A DNA stretch of 64,000 bases, taken from the NCBI RefSeq assembly GCF_014645735.1, contig NZ_BMMH01000002.1, positions 682,001 to 746,000 on the forward strand. The letters are read 5' to 3'. Of the stretch, positions 34,515 to 42,877 are shown piece after piece. Origin of the DNA: Nocardia jinanensis (GTDB taxonomy: Bacteria; Actinomycetota; Actinomycetes; Mycobacteriales; Mycobacteriaceae). Made by a program: the position numbers and the translations under genes. The notes under the pieces were generated by a model. It saw only the letters and a program-made list of their open reading frames with translations. It was not told the DNA's origin and searched no databases. Position 1 is the stretch's first letter, and the number at the start of each line of letters is the position of its first letter.

Positions 34515-36005
34515 TCAGTAGGCCCCGTCTCCGCTGGCGACCGTCCGCAGAGTGCGGGCGATTATCCGCAGGTCCAGCAGCATCGACCAGTTCTCCACAT
34601 AGGAGATATCGAGTTCGACCGATTCCTCCGGGGACAGATCCGAACGACCACTGACCTGCCACAGTCCGGTGATCCCGGGACGCACCAGCAACCGGCGGCG
34701 CATCACACCGTCATAGGAGTGGACCTCGCGGCGCACCTGCGGGCGCGGTCCGACGACGCTCATATCGCGGAACAGCACATTGAAGAACTGCGGCAGTTCG
34801 TCGAGGCTGTACTTGCGCAGGAACCGGCCCACCGGAGTCACCCGCGGATCGACCTTCAGTTTGAAGAACAGTGCATTGCCGCCGTTGGCACTGATCAGTG
34901 AGGCGGCTTCCCGGTCGGCCCGCAGGTACATGCTGCGGAACTTGATCATCCGGAACGGTTTGCCGTCCATGCCGATCCGCTCGGAGAGGTAGAAGACCGG
35001 CCCGGCGCTGGTGAATTTCACCGCGCCCGCCAGCACGAGAAGTACCGGGGAGATCGCGATGAGGACCAGGACGGAGAAGCAGAGGTCGAAGACGGCCTTG
35101 CCGAACGAGAGCGCCCGATCGTATTGCGGACGTTCGATGTGCAGCATCGGAATTCCGGCGAGTACCTGGTTCGACATCCGCGTTCCGGAGATGTCCATGA
35201 TGCCGGGCGCGACAATGAGTTCGGTGCCGAATGCGTCGAGGTCCCAGGCGAGCCGGCGGATATCGCGGGGCCCCAGCCGGTCGGTGGCCATCACCACAAC
35301 GGTATCGGCGCCGGTGCGCCGGACGGCGCTGCGGACCGAACGATCGTTGCCGACGATCGGGATATCGCGGTGCCCGGCACGCAATGCGGTGGGTTCGGCG
35401 AGCGCGTCACCGGTGGGTGTGCAGGCGCCGACGACGTGATAGCCGTGCATCTCCTGTTCGGAGAGGGCGGCGGCGATGGCGCGGACCGCCTCGGGGCTGC
35501 CGACGACCAGTACCGAACGACGGTAGCGCCCGAGCGCCCGGTGCCGTGCCGCGTGCCCGCGCCACAACGCCCGGGTCGTCACCAGACCCAGTAGGCCCAG
35601 TGGCAGCGCGACTACGAGATGGTCGTGCGCGATATCGACACGCAGTATCAGCGAGACGATCGCGACCGTGCCGAACAGCTGCAGGGTCGCCGAGATCAGG
35701 CGGCGGTATTCGTTGCTGCCGGTACCGACGGTGTGCGGGGACCGGGACCCGTTCCAGCCCAGCAGAAACGACCATCCGAGGGCGATGCCGAGTGTGAACG
35801 CGGTGGTTCGCGGTTCGAGTTCCCAGCCGAGGGGGTGCTCCGCGGCGATGCTGAACAGTTGCGCGCACAGGGCCGCCACGGTGACCACAGCGATATCGGT
35901 GCGGGCGATGCGGCGGACATATCCGGCCCGCCAGGAGTCCCGGTCACCGGGATTCGGTAGGTGCAGATCGACAGCGCCCCCGACCGCACGGAGATCCAGA
36001 ACCAT
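34515..36005 (-). CDS. Exopolysaccharide polyprenyl-phosphate sugar-1-phosphate transferase
   Basis: 496 residues. The N-terminal half has four to five membrane segments and a cytosolic CoA-binding-like domain (SVLVVGSPEAVRAI); the C-terminal half is the bacterial sugar transferase domain with MIKFRSMYLRAD, KYSLDELPQFFNVLFRDMSV, VGPRP and RPGITGLWQVSGRSDLSPEE. It should transfer a sugar-1-phosphate to undecaprenyl phosphate and so start each repeat unit at the inner membrane face. It is transcribed away from the gene train, over a 427-bp regulatory gap. No ribosome-binding site is clear at ATG 36005. Confidence 0.9.
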   Translation of the reverse strand: MVLDLRAVGGAVDLHLPNPGDRDSWRAGYVRRIARTDIAVVTVAALCAQLFSIAAEHPLGWELEPRTTAFTLGIALGWSFLLGWNGSRSPHTVGTGSNEYRRLISATLQLFGTVAIVSLILRVDIAHDHLVVALPLGLLGLVTTRALWRGHAARHRALGRYRRSVLVVGSPEAVRAIAAALSEQEMHGYHVVGACTPTGDALAEPTALRAGHRDIPIVGNDRSVRSAVRRTGADTVVVMATDRLGPRDIRRLAWDLDAFGTELIVAPGIMDISGTRMSNQVLAGIPMLHIERPQYDRALSFGKAVFDLCFSVLVLIAISPVLLVLAGAVKFTSAGPVFYLSERIGMDGKPFRMIKFRSMYLRADREAASLISANGGNALFFKLKVDPRVTPVGRFLRKYSLDELPQFFNVLFRDMSVVGPRPQVRREVHSYDGVMRRRLLVRPGITGLWQVSGRSDLSPEESVELDISYVENWSMLLDLRIIARTLRTVASGDGAY

Positions 36006-36432
36006 GAAACGTACCCGCTTGAACTTCGAACGTCCGTGCCTTCGGCTGCCGTCCGCGACAGCAGATCACACGCTTTTTCCAGGAAGATCCGCCTCGAAAA
36101 TACGAATACCGGCCGATCTTGTTGCAGAATTATTGCCCCCAACGCCGCCGCGCACAAGTGCAGGAATGAGATCATCGGCCGGACGCGCTTCCCGGCGGTC
36201 GGCGAATACGGCGGAATCGCCCTTTTCGATTGGCCGCCATCGTCATACGGGGGCTGTTCGTTACGGGGTTTGCTGAACATATGCCATAGGTCACTTCTGC
36301 GCAAAAGTCTCCCCGGACTGTGTCGCAGATGCGCCGGATAGGTGCTATTTTTCCGTTCGATCGGCAAAGAGAAGTTACTTCTCGGGGCTGCGGGGCGCCG
36401 CCGATGTACGTGACCGTTCGAGTGGAGCCCGA
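36006..36432. promoter_or_regulatory. Divergent regulatory region of the polysaccharide locus
   Basis: No gene is seen in this comparatively AT-rich 427-bp stretch. It contains GAGAAGT-T-ACTTCTC (36369-36383), a perfect palindrome with 7-bp arms, 50 bp before the first gene of the train, and must hold the promoters of both sides. Confidence 0.5.
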
Positions 36433-37680
36433 GTGCATTGTCGTTTGTGTGAGTCGTCCCGGCTGACCAGTGTCGTCGACCTGGGGGCGACACCTCCTTG
36501 CGAGAGTTTCCTCTCCGAGGACCAGCTAAACCTGCCGGAATCCACCTATCCGCTCCATCTCCGGGTGTGCGCGGATTGTCTGCTGTTGCAGATCCCCGCA
36601 CTCATCACGCCGGAGGAGACGTTCACCGAATACGCCTACTTCTCCTCGTACTCCGACTCCTGGGTCCGGCACGCACGGGAATTCACGGCGGCGGCCACCA
36701 CCCGGCTGGGGCTGGGCCCCGATTCGTTCGTCGTGGAGGTCGCGAGCAATGACGGCTACCTGCTGCGCCATGTGGTGGCGGCCGGGATCCCCTGCCTCGG
36801 TATCGAACCCTCGGCGAATGTCGGCGCCGCCGCGCGTGCGGCCGGGGTGCCGACGCTCACCGAATTCCTGACCGAGGAATCGGCCCACCACGTCCGCGCC
36901 GAGTACGGCACCGCGGACCTGGTGGTCGCGAACAATGTGTATGCCCATATCCCCGACCTGCGCGGTTTCACCCGCGCCCTGCGGACACTGGTCGCCGACG
37001 ACGGGTGGATCTCGATCGAGGTGCACTATGCGGGCAACCTCGTGCGGTACGGCCAGTTCGACACGATCTACCACGAGCACTTCCAGTACTACACCCTCGC
37101 CTCCGCGCAACGGGCGCTGGCCACGGCCGGCCTGGCGGTCGCTGATGTGGAGAATCTGACGACCCACGGTGGCTCGCTGCGTATCTGGGCGCGCCCCGAG
37201 GCTGTCGCCGAACCGACTCCACGGGTGGCCGAACTGCTGGCGGCCGAGGCGGCTGCGGGCCTGCACGCGGTGGCGGGCTACCGGTCGCTGCGCGAACAGG
37301 CCGAGCGGGCGCGCCAGGATCTGCTGCGGTTCCTGCTCGACCAGCGGGCCGCCGGGCGGCGGGTGGTCGGCTACGGGGCACCGGGTAAGGGCAACACCCT
37401 ACTGAACTACTGCGGTATCCGCCCCGACCTGCTCGAGTACACGGTGGACCGCAACCCCTACAAACACGGCCGCTACACGCCGGGCACCCGGATTCCCATC
37501 CATCCGCCGGAGCAAATCGATGCGGACCGGCCGGATTTCGTGGTGGTGCTGCCGTGGAATCTGGAAACCGAACTCACCGCACAGCTGAGTCATATCGGTG
37601 AATGGGGTGGCCGGCTGGTGTTCCCGCTACCCACTGTCCGAGTGGTCACGCCTCGTCCGGTGGAGGTCGCCGCGCGATGA
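36433..37680 (+). CDS. NDP-hexose C-methyltransferase-like protein with zinc site
   Basis: 415 residues from GTG 36433. Order of parts: N-terminal zinc site with CRLC and CADC pairs, SAM domain with VVEVASNDGYLLRHV and LGIEPSANV, a middle HEHFQYYTLASAQRAL segment with the catalytic HEH/Tyr, and a C-terminal Rossmann-like domain (VVGYGAPGKGNTLLNYCGI). This is the architecture of TylC3/NovU sugar C-methyltransferases that make branched deoxysugars. The stop overlaps the next start (ATGA). It probably acts on a CDP-linked 4-keto sugar produced through the next gene. Confidence 0.85.
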   Translation: MHCRLCESSRLTSVVDLGATPPCESFLSEDQLNLPESTYPLHLRVCADCLLLQIPALITPEETFTEYAYFSSYSDSWVRHAREFTAAATTRLGLGPDSFVVEVASNDGYLLRHVVAAGIPCLGIEPSANVGAAARAAGVPTLTEFLTEESAHHVRAEYGTADLVVANNVYAHIPDLRGFTRALRTLVADDGWISIEVHYAGNLVRYGQFDTIYHEHFQYYTLASAQRALATAGLAVADVENLTTHGGSLRIWARPEAVAEPTPRVAELLAAEAAAGLHAVAGYRSLREQAERARQDLLRFLLDQRAAGRRVVGYGAPGKGNTLLNYCGIRPDLLEYTVDRNPYKHGRYTPGTRIPIHPPEQIDADRPDFVVVLPWNLETELTAQLSHIGEWGGRLVFPLPTVRVVTPRPVEVAAR

Positions 37681-38459
37681 AGGTCGTGTTGTTCTGTGGT
37701 GGCTACGGAATGCGGATGCGCAGCGGGGAGAGCGACAGTCCGCCCAAGCCGATGCAGATGGTGGGTCCGCGCCCGCTGATCTGGCATGTGATGCGCTACT
37801 ACGCGCATTTCGGGCATACCGAATTCATTCTCTGCCTCGGCTACGGTGCCCACCACATCAAGAATTTCTTCCTGAACTACCAGGAGACGATGTCCAACGA
37901 TTTCGTCATCCGCGACGGCCGGGTCGAATTGCTGCACTCCGATATCGCCGACTGGACGATCACCTTCGTCGATACCGGTCTGGAATCGGCCATCGGGGAG
38001 AGGCTGCGCCGGGTGCGCCCCTACCTCGAGGGCGACGATATGTTCCTGGCCAACTATTCCGATGTGCTCACCGATGCCCCGCTCGACCGGATGATCGACC
38101 GATTCACCGCCTCGGGTGCGGCGGCATCGATGATGATCGTGCCGCCGCAGTCCTCGTTCCACTGTGTGGACGTGCTGCCCTCAGGTGAGGTCAAGCAGAT
38201 CACCGCGGTCGGCAAACTCCCGATCTGGGAGAACGGCGGCTATTTCGTCCTCACCCAGGAGATCTTCGACCATCTGCCGGAGGGCGGAGACCTGGTCGAG
38301 GACAGCTGTGGAGCATTGGCCGCGCTCGGCCGACTGTACGGATACCAGCACGACGGGTTCTGGAAACCCGCCGACACGTTCAAGGAACGTGCTGAGCTCG
38401 ACGCCGGGTATCACCGGGGCAACCGCCCCTGGATGGTCTGGGAGCGGGCCGCTTCGTGA
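37677..38459 (+). CDS. Sugar-1-phosphate cytidylyltransferase-like nucleotidyltransferase
   Basis: 260 residues. The N-terminus VVLFCGGYGMRMRSGE with PPKPMQMVG is the nucleotide-binding signature of the RfbF-type glucose-1-phosphate cytidylyltransferases. Further features (FILCLGYGAHHIKNFFLNY, WENGGYFVLTQEIFDHL) also match that family. The expected reaction is glucose-1-phosphate + CTP to CDP-glucose + PPi. It overlaps both neighbours by 4 bp. A CDP-glucose 4,6-dehydratase is not seen nearby, unless the NAD enzyme at 39109 serves. Confidence 0.8.
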   Translation: MKVVLFCGGYGMRMRSGESDSPPKPMQMVGPRPLIWHVMRYYAHFGHTEFILCLGYGAHHIKNFFLNYQETMSNDFVIRDGRVELLHSDIADWTITFVDTGLESAIGERLRRVRPYLEGDDMFLANYSDVLTDAPLDRMIDRFTASGAAASMMIVPPQSSFHCVDVLPSGEVKQITAVGKLPIWENGGYFVLTQEIFDHLPEGGDLVEDSCGALAALGRLYGYQHDGFWKPADTFKERAELDAGYHRGNRPWMVWERAAS

Positions 38460-39106
38460 TCACTCTCGCTCCCGCGCGACTCACCGAGGTCGCGCTACTC
38501 GGCGCGCATTGCGACGATATCGCCATCGGCATGGGCGCGACCCTGCTCACCCTGGCACACGGAAATCCGGGACTGCGGGTGCGCGCGCTGGTGCTCTCCG
38601 GCGGCGGCACCGCCCGGGCGCAGGAAGAGCACGCCGCGCTCGAACGGTTCTGCGCGGGAACCGCACTGGAACTGACGGTGCTGGATGTACCGGACGGACG
38701 GGCGCCGGCGCATTGGGACCGGGTGAAAACCGCCCTCGCCGAGTTCCGGCGCGGCACCGAGCCCGATATCGTCTTCGCTCCGCAACGCGGCGACGCCCAC
38801 CAGGACCATCGGCTGCTGGCCGAACTCGCGACCACCGAGTTCCGCGATCATCTGGTGCTCGGCTACGAGATCCTCAAATGGGAGACCGATACGCCGCGGC
38901 CGGCCGTGCTGCATCCGGTGGCACCGGAGATCGCGGCGGAGAAGGCCCGGCTCCTGGCCGAATGCTATCCCTCGCAATCCCACCGCGATTGGTTCGACGA
39001 CGCGGCGTTCCTGGGCTTGGCGCGTATCCGGGGTGTGCAGTGCCACACCGGATACGCCGAGGGATTCGAACTGACCAAGGCCGTCCTCGATCTGGGAGGT
39101 GTGTAG
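38456..39106 (+). CDS. PIG-L family deacetylase
   Basis: 216 residues from GTG 38456. The zinc motif AHCDD near residue 18 and a later HQDH are diagnostic of PIG-L/LmbE N-deacetylases. The family includes MshB and Mca as well as sugar N-deacetylases. Tightly coupled with sugar-nucleotide genes, this enzyme probably removes an acetyl group from an amino sugar or nucleotide sugar of the glycan. The next gene starts 3 bp later. Confidence 0.8.
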   Translation: MITLAPARLTEVALLGAHCDDIAIGMGATLLTLAHGNPGLRVRALVLSGGGTARAQEEHAALERFCAGTALELTVLDVPDGRAPAHWDRVKTALAEFRRGTEPDIVFAPQRGDAHQDHRLLAELATTEFRDHLVLGYEILKWETDTPRPAVLHPVAPEIAAEKARLLAECYPSQSHRDWFDDAAFLGLARIRGVQCHTGYAEGFELTKAVLDLGGV

Positions 39107-39108
39107 CG

Positions 39109-40137
39109 GTGCGGGTTCTCGTCACCGGTCATCAGGGATATCTCGGCACCGTCATGGTTCCGGTGCTGCGCGCCCGGGGACACGAGGTGGTCGGGTTGGA
39201 TACGGGCTGGTTCGCCGACTGTGTCCTGGGCCCCGCACCACAGGACCCGCCCAGACTGGCCGTGGATCTGCGGGACGTGACGATCGGACAGCTCACCGGC
39301 TTCGACGCGGTCGTGCACCTCGCGGCACTGTCCAACGATCCGCTGGGCGCCCTGGTCCCCGAGATCACCCACGAGATCAACCATCACGCCTCGGTGCGGC
39401 TGGCCCGGCTGGCCAAGGAGGCCGGGACGCGCCGCTTCCTGTACGCCTCCACCTGTTCGGTCTACGGCGCGGCCGGGGAAGAACTGGTCGACGAGAACGC
39501 ACCGCTGCGGCCGCTCACCCCGTACGCCGAGAGCAAGGTGCGGGTGGAGGACGACCTGGAGGCGATGGCGGATGCCGATTTCGCTCCGGTGTTCCTGCGC
39601 AACGCGACCGCGTTCGGATTCTCGCCGCGGCTGCGCGCCGATATCGTGCTCAACAACCTGGTCGGCCACGCCGTACTGGACGGAGTGGTGAAGGTGCTGT
39701 CGGACGGCACACCGTGGCGGCCGCTGGTGCACGCGGCGGATATCGCCGAAGCGTTCGCGGTATGCCTGGACGCCCCGGTCGACGCGATCCATTCGCGGGC
39801 CTACAACATCGGTACCGAGGCCAACAACCGCACAGTCGCCGAGATCGCGCAGGCGGTGGCGGAGTCGGTGCCCGGGTCCGAGGTCCTGATCACCGGTGAA
39901 TCCGGTGCCGATCCGCGGTCCTACCGGGTCGATTTCGGCGCGGCGCGGCGAGAACTGGGCTTCGAGGCACGCTGGACGATCGCCGAGGGCGCCGCACAGT
40001 TGTACGCCGAGTACACCGCCGGCGGATTGACCGCGGCGGATTTCTCGGAACGTTTCGTACGCCTGGCGCGGCTGCGGCAGCTGGGTGAATCGGGTGTGGT
40101 CGACGCGACGCTGCGGCGGGTCAGGGTCGGTGCGTGA
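39109..40137 (+). CDS. NAD-dependent sugar epimerase/dehydratase (extended SDR)
   Basis: 342 residues from GTG 39109. The Rossmann motif is TGHQGYLG, the catalytic triad part is YASTCSVYG with YAESK, and the substrate-site RNATAFGFSPRLR matches nucleotide-sugar enzymes. Together with the preceding transferase, C-methyltransferase and deacetylase it forms a set seen in several actinobacterial glycan clusters (memory). It may act as 4,6-dehydratase, 4-ketoreductase or epimerase; I cannot tell. Its 3' end overlaps the convergent cupin gene by 17 bp. Confidence 0.8.
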   Translation: MRVLVTGHQGYLGTVMVPVLRARGHEVVGLDTGWFADCVLGPAPQDPPRLAVDLRDVTIGQLTGFDAVVHLAALSNDPLGALVPEITHEINHHASVRLARLAKEAGTRRFLYASTCSVYGAAGEELVDENAPLRPLTPYAESKVRVEDDLEAMADADFAPVFLRNATAFGFSPRLRADIVLNNLVGHAVLDGVVKVLSDGTPWRPLVHAADIAEAFAVCLDAPVDAIHSRAYNIGTEANNRTVAEIAQAVAESVPGSEVLITGESGADPRSYRVDFGAARRELGFEARWTIAEGAAQLYAEYTAGGLTAADFSERFVRLARLRQLGESGVVDATLRRVRVGA

Positions 40138-40684
40138 GATGTGTTTCCAGCAGTGCCCGCCAGCTGCCCGCGGTACGGTCCCGGGCGGACACCAGCGTGA
40201 CCTCCCGGGGCCAGTCCAGGGCCAGATCGGGATCGTCGTAGGCGACAGCGAGGTCCTCGGCCGGGTCGTGCGGGCGGTCGATGCGGTAGCAGACGTCGGC
40301 GATATCGGTGAGCGCCTGGAAGCCGTGCAGGAAGCCCGCCGGAACGTAGAGCTGCCGGAATTCGACGTCGTCCAGCAGGAACGCCTGGCTGCGACCGAAG
40401 GTGGGCGACCCGGGCCGGATATCGACGAGGACATCGTGTACCGCGCCGTGCGCGCAGCGCACCAGTTTGGCCTCGCCGCGGCCGCCGCGCCCGTGCATAC
40501 CGCGGACCACACCGCGCGCCGACCGCGACTGCGAATCCTGCACGAACGCCGCGGAGGAGCCCGGACCGAGGTGGGCGTCGAAGATCTCGGTATCGAAGGT
40601 GCGGGTGAACAGGCCGCGGGCGTCGCGGAAGGGTTCGGGCACCAGGATCAGTACATCGGCGAGTTCCGCCTGTTCGATTCGCAC
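40121..40684 (-). CDS. dTDP-4-dehydrorhamnose 3,5-epimerase (RmlC)-like cupin
   Basis: 187 residues from GTG 40684. The RmlC pattern is visible: FVQDSQSRSARGVVRGMHG with the catalytic His, DIRPGSPTFGRSQAFLLDD, and LYVPAGFLHGFQALTD. The usual LHYQ is MHGR here, so ligand contacts differ. It should epimerise C3 and/or C5 of a 4-keto-6-deoxy sugar nucleotide. It lies on the opposite strand within an otherwise plus-strand train, 14 bp from the next plus-strand start and overlapping the previous stop. Confidence 0.8.
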   Translation of the reverse strand: MRIEQAELADVLILVPEPFRDARGLFTRTFDTEIFDAHLGPGSSAAFVQDSQSRSARGVVRGMHGRGGRGEAKLVRCAHGAVHDVLVDIRPGSPTFGRSQAFLLDDVEFRQLYVPAGFLHGFQALTDIADVCYRIDRPHDPAEDLAVAYDDPDLALDWPREVTLVSARDRTAGSWRALLETHLTHRP

Positions 40685-40698
40685 CGGGTGATGGTGCC

Positions 40699-41862
40699 AT
40701 GAGCGGGGACGGGACGGCGCGCGGCGGCCGGGCGGCACTCCTGGACGCGCCCACCACCGATCCACCGGGCTGCCGGATATGCCGCGGTGATCGACTGGTG
40801 CCGGTACTGGATCTCGGCGCGATGCCGGCCGCGGATCACTTCCCACCGGCCGGCACCGGCCCGGACCCCGGCGAAGCCGCGCATCCGCTGGCGATGGTGA
40901 TCTGCCACGACTGCGGACTGGCCCAGCTGGCCCACGACGATACGGTCACCGCCGAACCACGCGGGGTGGAGCCGCAGGCCCTGCGCGAACAGGCCGCCGA
41001 CGCGGTGCGGCGGGTCGCCGCCGCCGGGCTGTTGCGGGGCCGCACTGTGCGCGAATTCGCCAGCCCGCACGGCGGCAGCTGGCTGGAACTACTGTCCGGG
41101 CGTGGTTTCGCGGTGACCGAGCGGCCTGCGGATGTGGTGCTGGATTCGTTCGGTCTGATGCACGAGCGCGACCAGGCGGCCGCCGTCGCCGGGCGGGTGG
41201 CGGCCACCGCGCCCGGCGGTGTGCTGCTGCTGCAGTACCACCCACTGCACACGATCGTGACGCTGGGCCAGTGGAACGCGCTGCGGCACGGCCATTTCGC
41301 GTACTACTCGCTGCGCGTGCTGTCCGAGATGCTCGCGACCGCCGGGATGTCGGTGGTGACCGCGTGGGATTTCGAACTGTACGGCGGCACGGTGCTGCTC
41401 GCGGCGGTGCACGGCGGCGGCGCACCCGACGACGCGGTGCGGCGGATACTGGACCGGGAAGCCGCGACGGCCGATCCGGCCACCCTGGCCGGATTACAGC
41501 ACGCGGCGGACCGGCACACCGAGAACCTGCGGACGACACTGGAAACGGCGGCCGCGCGGGGCGAGCGCGTGTACGCCTACGGGGCGGCCTCGCGGGCCGT
41601 GGCATTGTTCTGCCGGGCTCGGGTGCGACGCGACCTGCTGGCCGGTGTCGCCGATGCCGCACCGGCCAAACAGGGCCGGCGGATGCCGGGAACGGACGTA
41701 CCGATCATCAGCCCGGCGGAACTGCTCGCCGCCCGGCCGGATCGGGTGCTGCTGACCGTACCGGACCTGCTCACCGAGGTGTCCGGACGTTTCCCGGAGT
41801 TGGCCGGGCGCTGGCTCGTGGACGAACCCGCGGACCATACGCGGGAGCGGCCCATCCGGTAG
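40699..41862 (+). CDS. Divergent C-methyltransferase-like protein, paralogue of 36433-37680
   Basis: 387 residues. It has the same plan: zinc pairs CRIC and CHDC, a methyltransferase-like middle, and a C-terminal domain starting VYAYGAASRAVALFCRARVR. But the SAM-binding glycine loop is degraded (REFASPHGGSWLELL in place of VEVASNDGYLLRH), and the HEHFQYY catalytic segment is RHGHFAYYS. It may thus have lost SAM-dependent activity or changed its role. An HGG at the usual place (LYGGTVLLAAVHGG) remains. Confidence 0.7.
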   Translation: MSGDGTARGGRAALLDAPTTDPPGCRICRGDRLVPVLDLGAMPAADHFPPAGTGPDPGEAAHPLAMVICHDCGLAQLAHDDTVTAEPRGVEPQALREQAADAVRRVAAAGLLRGRTVREFASPHGGSWLELLSGRGFAVTERPADVVLDSFGLMHERDQAAAVAGRVAATAPGGVLLLQYHPLHTIVTLGQWNALRHGHFAYYSLRVLSEMLATAGMSVVTAWDFELYGGTVLLAAVHGGGAPDDAVRRILDREAATADPATLAGLQHAADRHTENLRTTLETAAARGERVYAYGAASRAVALFCRARVRRDLLAGVADAAPAKQGRRMPGTDVPIISPAELLAARPDRVLLTVPDLLTEVSGRFPELAGRWLVDEPADHTRERPIR

Positions 41863-41986
41863 AGCTCGCGAACCGCCGCCGGGTGTGCGGACCACTGCCC
41901 CTTCGCACGCCGGCCGTACCTCGAATCCACAGGTCGCGGTGATCGGATATCTCCGGTCACCGGACAGCGAAAACGGTTTCTCCTCG

Positions 41987-42012
41987 GATACGCCGAGATC
42001 CCTCGGCGTATC
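41987..42012 (+). promoter_or_regulatory. Hairpin in the leader of the glycosyltransferase train
   Basis: GATACGCCGAG-ATCC-CTCGGCGTATC is a perfect 11-bp stem with a 4-nt loop, 16 bp before the AAAGGA ribosome-binding site of the next gene. It is followed by a pyrimidine-rich tract (TCTCCCATTTCTTC). It could be an attenuator, a terminator or an RNA-stability element in the longest gap of the train. Confidence 0.5.
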
Positions 42013-42040
42013 TCTCCCATTTCTTCGAAAGGATCCACCA

Positions 42041-42877
42041 GTGGTCAGCGTGTCGGTCTGTGTCCCGGCCTTCGAGGCCGCGCGGACGCTCGAACAGACG
42101 CTGCGTTCGATTCTGAGTCAGGATGTCGATTTCGAACTGGTGGTGCTCGACAACGCGAGTACCGATGCCACCGGTGAGATCGCCGCATCCTTCGACGACC
42201 CCCGGATACGGGTGGAACGTAACGCCACCACCCTGGCCATCGGGGACAACTGGAACCGCGCGATCGCGCTGTCCACCGGAGATCTGGTGAAGGTGGTGTG
42301 CGCCGACGATATCCTGCTGCCCGGTTCGCTGGCGGCACAGCTCGAGGTGATGGCCGATCCGGCATTCGCCATCAGCTCCAGCCGATTTCAGGTGATCGAT
42401 GAGCAGGGTGAGCTGGTGGAGACCGGGCTCGGCCTCCCGGGTCTCGACGGAGTCCGCACCTCGCGCACGTTGGCCCGCACCATCGTGCGGCGGGGTCCGG
42501 CCGATTTCGGGCCCACCGCCGCCGCGATGTTCCGACGCGAACATTTCGACCGGGTCGGTGGGTTGCGCGGGGATCTGGTGTTCCCGATGGATGTCGATCT
42601 GTTCGCGCGGGTGGGGCAGTTCGGGTTGTTCTTCGGGATGCCCGATGTGGCGGCGGCGTGGCGCGCCTCGTCGTTCAATCTGTGCGCGCGCACCTCGACG
42701 GTGAGCAAACTGAGCGAAACGTTGCGCTTCCACCACCGGCTGGCCCGGGACTGCCCGCTGCTGGTCTCATCGCTGGATGTGACCATCGGCGATCTGCGGC
42801 TGGCACGGACCGCTCTGGAGCGATTGCGGGTGCGGGCGGGACAGTTCCTCGGCGCCCGGATCGGAGCTCGCCGATGA
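42041..42877 (+). CDS. Glycosyltransferase family 2
   Basis: 278 residues from GTG 42041, preceded by AAAGGATCC. GT-A features: SVCVPAFEAARTLEQTLRSI, VVLDNASTDAT and CADD (DxD-type metal site). It transfers one sugar from a nucleotide donor to the lipid-linked repeat unit on the cytosolic face. It opens the second section of the gene train; the next gene overlaps by 4 bp. Confidence 0.85.
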   Translation: MVSVSVCVPAFEAARTLEQTLRSILSQDVDFELVVLDNASTDATGEIAASFDDPRIRVERNATTLAIGDNWNRAIALSTGDLVKVVCADDILLPGSLAAQLEVMADPAFAISSSRFQVIDEQGELVETGLGLPGLDGVRTSRTLARTIVRRGPADFGPTAAAMFRREHFDRVGGLRGDLVFPMDVDLFARVGQFGLFFGMPDVAAAWRASSFNLCARTSTVSKLSETLRFHHRLARDCPLLVSSLDVTIGDLRLARTALERLRVRAGQFLGARIGARR

